DNA of 64,000 bases from Amphiduros pacificus (Eukaryota; Annelida; Polychaeta; Phyllodocida; Hesionidae): NCBI GenBank assembly GCA_949316495.1, contig OX439010.1, positions 1,183,001 to 1,247,000 of the forward strand. Reading direction: 5' to 3'. A program made the position numbers and the translations under genes. The notes below the pieces were generated by a model. The model was given only the letters and a program-made list of their open reading frames with translations. It was not told where the DNA came from and searched no databases. Shown here piece after piece: positions 63,855 to 64,000 of the stretch. Numbering within the stretch: the first letter of the stretch is position 1; each line of letters starts with the position of its first letter.

Positions 63855-64000
63855 CTACAGCCTCCAAAAAAAATCAAAGATGTGCATTGGGGTGAGATAC
63901 ACCTTCAAACAATTTTTCAGAGCGAGCTGAGCGATTTCTGACGTGCCGGTGATCAACGGCAGCGTCAGAAAGGGGCCAAATATTGGTTTTGAATTTTTCC
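63855..64000 (-). repeat. Start of the next superunit (S4), cut by the window edge
   Basis: The sequence matches 36765-36910 (offset 27090) and 20386 onward, including the A8 tract in CCTCCAAAAAAAATC. The array therefore continues to the right of the window. Confidence 0.7.

Larger units (their letters stand above)
4174..64000 (-). repeat. Satellite array 2, 162-bp unit, types A and B, about 369 units
   Basis: This is a head-to-tail array with the unit reading on the - strand, continuous to the right window edge. On the + strand every unit shows TGCTGATCACTACAGCCTCC, an A-tract of 6 to 9, TCAAAGATGTGCATTGGGG and TGAGATACACCTT. Type A continues CAAACAATTTTTCAGAGCGA and GCTGAGCGATTTCTGACG. Type B continues AAAATAAAATTTCATAGCCA and CCCAATCGATTTGTGACG. 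Types A and B are identical or nearly so over the remaining 96 bp. A 163-bp subclass has GAAATTTTTCAAG (one extra A) instead of GAATTTTTCAAG, usually with CCAAATTTTGG. A and B are mixed in a complex order and do not strictly alternate. The type B consensus is 66 G+C of 162 (41%). No gene, insertion or unique spacer was found in nearly 60 kb. Confidence 0.98.

Noticed and set aside
1-64000. CRISPR array
   Set aside because: The whole 162-bp unit is repeated; there are no short direct repeats with unique spacers and no cas-like gene.
1-64000. CENP-B box or other known centromere motif
   Set aside because: I looked for TTCG followed by A and CGGG at the required spacing in both arrays and did not see it. 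TTCGCCCC in array 1 lacks the second half.
1-64000. Transposon, virus-derived element, rRNA or tRNA gene embedded in the array
   Set aside because: The 162-bp landmarks continue without a gap longer than a unit; nothing foreign interrupts them.
1-64000. Bacterial origin suggested by frequent GATC
   Set aside because: GATC is frequent only because it lies twice or more in each unit; 64 kb of gene-free tandem repeat is not bacterial in character.
4174-64000. Simple alternation of A and B as a dimer repeat
   Set aside because: Runs of several A or several B units occur, so the basic step is the single unit and the next level is the long higher-order block.

Overview
The whole window is satellite DNA. 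I find no gene, RNA gene, transposon or unique sequence. It is made of a tandem repeat with a 162-bp unit, about 40% GC by hand count. Such arrays, organised into higher-order repeats, are typical of eukaryotic heterochromatin (centromeric, pericentromeric or subtelomeric). I cannot name the species from the sequence.

Layout. Array 1 (1-4173, unit read on +) has about 26 units. At about 4174 the unit orientation flips inside a short palindrome. Array 2 (4174-64000, unit read on -) then runs to the window end with roughly 369 units. Consensus units of the two arrays differ at about 32 of 162 positions (about 80% identity). Array 2 mixes two unit types. A and B share about 96 bp almost unchanged and differ only in a block of about 66 bp, which also holds nearly all the CpGs and a dyad-symmetric element centred on TGATCA.

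Array 2 has nested higher-order structure. Next to the inversion (4.2-9.4 kb) the units are heterogeneous and include damaged ones. From about 9.4 kb onward, blocks recur nearly unchanged. I interpret this as long superunits beginning near 9361, 20386, 36765, 48870 and 63855. They are built from a 3564-bp block (22 units) and a 2597-bp block (16 units plus 5 bp), each present once or twice per superunit. Long-range offsets of 12336, 14754, 16379 and 27090 bp follow. Copy-specific variants (six KpnI sites, a 7-bp deletion, a GATC-to-GTTC change, a G in the A-tract) mark the copies and partly order the duplications.

One frame of the unit has no stop codon, and 162 is a multiple of 3, so tandem units give open frames of up to 562 codons. 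Differences between arrays fall about equally on the three codon positions, so I treat these frames as by-products and not genes. There are no genes to work together here. The interest lies in the array architecture: the inversion, the modular units, the dyad and CpG island within each unit, and the amplification history.
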